DNA from: Deltaproteobacteria bacterium
GTDB lineage: Bacteria > Desulfobacterota > Dissulfuribacteria > Dissulfuribacterales > UBA3076
Reading direction: 5' to 3'
Length of the DNA stretch: 12,441 bases
NCBI GenBank assembly: GCA_021159445.1
Contig: JAGGRV010000585.1
Coordinates: 1 to 12,441, forward strand
Shown: piece by piece, positions 12,203 to 12,441 of the stretch
Layout of the letters: each line of letters begins with the position of its first letter
Position numbering within the stretch: position 1 is the first letter of the stretch
Position numbers and translations under genes: made by a program
Notes under the pieces: model-generated
Database searches by the model: none
What the model saw: the letters and a program-made list of their open reading frames with translations, nothing else
What the model was told of the DNA's origin: nothing

Positions 12203-12441
12203 CCAGATCCCTGTAACTTTTCATTTGTAATTATTCACTTTCCCCCCTGACAGCCAACAGCCTTTTTCAGGTTTCAAAGCATAATCCGTTGGGAATACGC
12301 ATTTTGGTGCAATCTGCCCGCGGTTGAAACCCTGCAAAAGCCTATCGGCTGCCAGGGAGTGTGAACGGTTACTTTCATTTAACTCACAACCCGCTCCTCA
12401 CCCCGCAAGACACGGTTTACGCGCCGCGGTTACCTCATCCA
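12203..12441. other. No gene seen; faint cobalamin-riboswitch-like wording
   Basis: No convincing frame is present on either strand up to the window edge. On the plus strand, between about 12276 and 12350, TTGGGAATACG, GGTGCAATC, CCCGCGG and GCTGCCAGGGA follow one another in the same order as conserved blocks of cobalamin riboswitches. The B12-box GCCACTG is not exact, and the TCC after GGTGnAA is missing. This may be coincidence or a decayed switch for a gene beyond the window. Confidence 0.2.

Overview
The window looks like an anaerobic deltaproteobacterium of the sulfate-reducing or syntrophic kind (Desulfobacterota). This is an inference from protein style and gene mix: a superoxide reductase beside an Mrp/NBP35 ATPase and a Gly-rich DUF5320-like protein, a glutaminase-less FMN glutamate synthase, a GAF-ANTAR regulator, and many short inverted-repeat elements between genes. 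No rRNA, tRNA or CRISPR array was seen.

Layout. 1-720: intergenic sequence, then a single-domain response regulator. 721-1508: about 0.8 kb of decayed DNA holding the wreck of a TumA-type HTH antitoxin and a 156-bp MITE-like inverted-repeat element. 1509-3202: a fragment of a NifX-family gene, then an operon of Mrp/NBP35 ATPase, superoxide reductase and a small Cys/Gly-rich protein. 3251-4583: two further broken genes, a nifA with its AAA+ core deleted and an amtB missing its first half and an internal helix. 4830-6637: intact glnB (P-II) and glnA. 6757-7427: a MazEF-type toxin-antitoxin pair with its own promoter. 7461-7813: three consecutive inverted-repeat elements. 7849-12075, all on the minus strand: lipB, lipA, a GAF-ANTAR regulator and glutamate synthase (transcribed in that order). 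12076-12441: no gene seen.

How the parts fit. The order nifA - amtB - glnB - glnA - (toxin-antitoxin) - gltB - ANTAR regulator looks like a nitrogen-control island. Its assimilation core (P-II, GS, GOGAT) is intact, while the fixation-linked pieces (nifX-like, nifA, amtB) are each reduced by internal deletion. The lineage may have lost diazotrophic control at this locus while keeping ammonium assimilation.

The most interesting regulatory signal is in the gltB leader. Just downstream of the ANTAR gene, two tandem look-alike hairpins with hexaloops are followed by a strong terminator and then the gltB start. This is the expected architecture of an ANTAR-controlled attenuator. A second oddity is a 62-bp, about 94% identical direct repeat that flanks lipB and covers the TTG start and leader of lipA.
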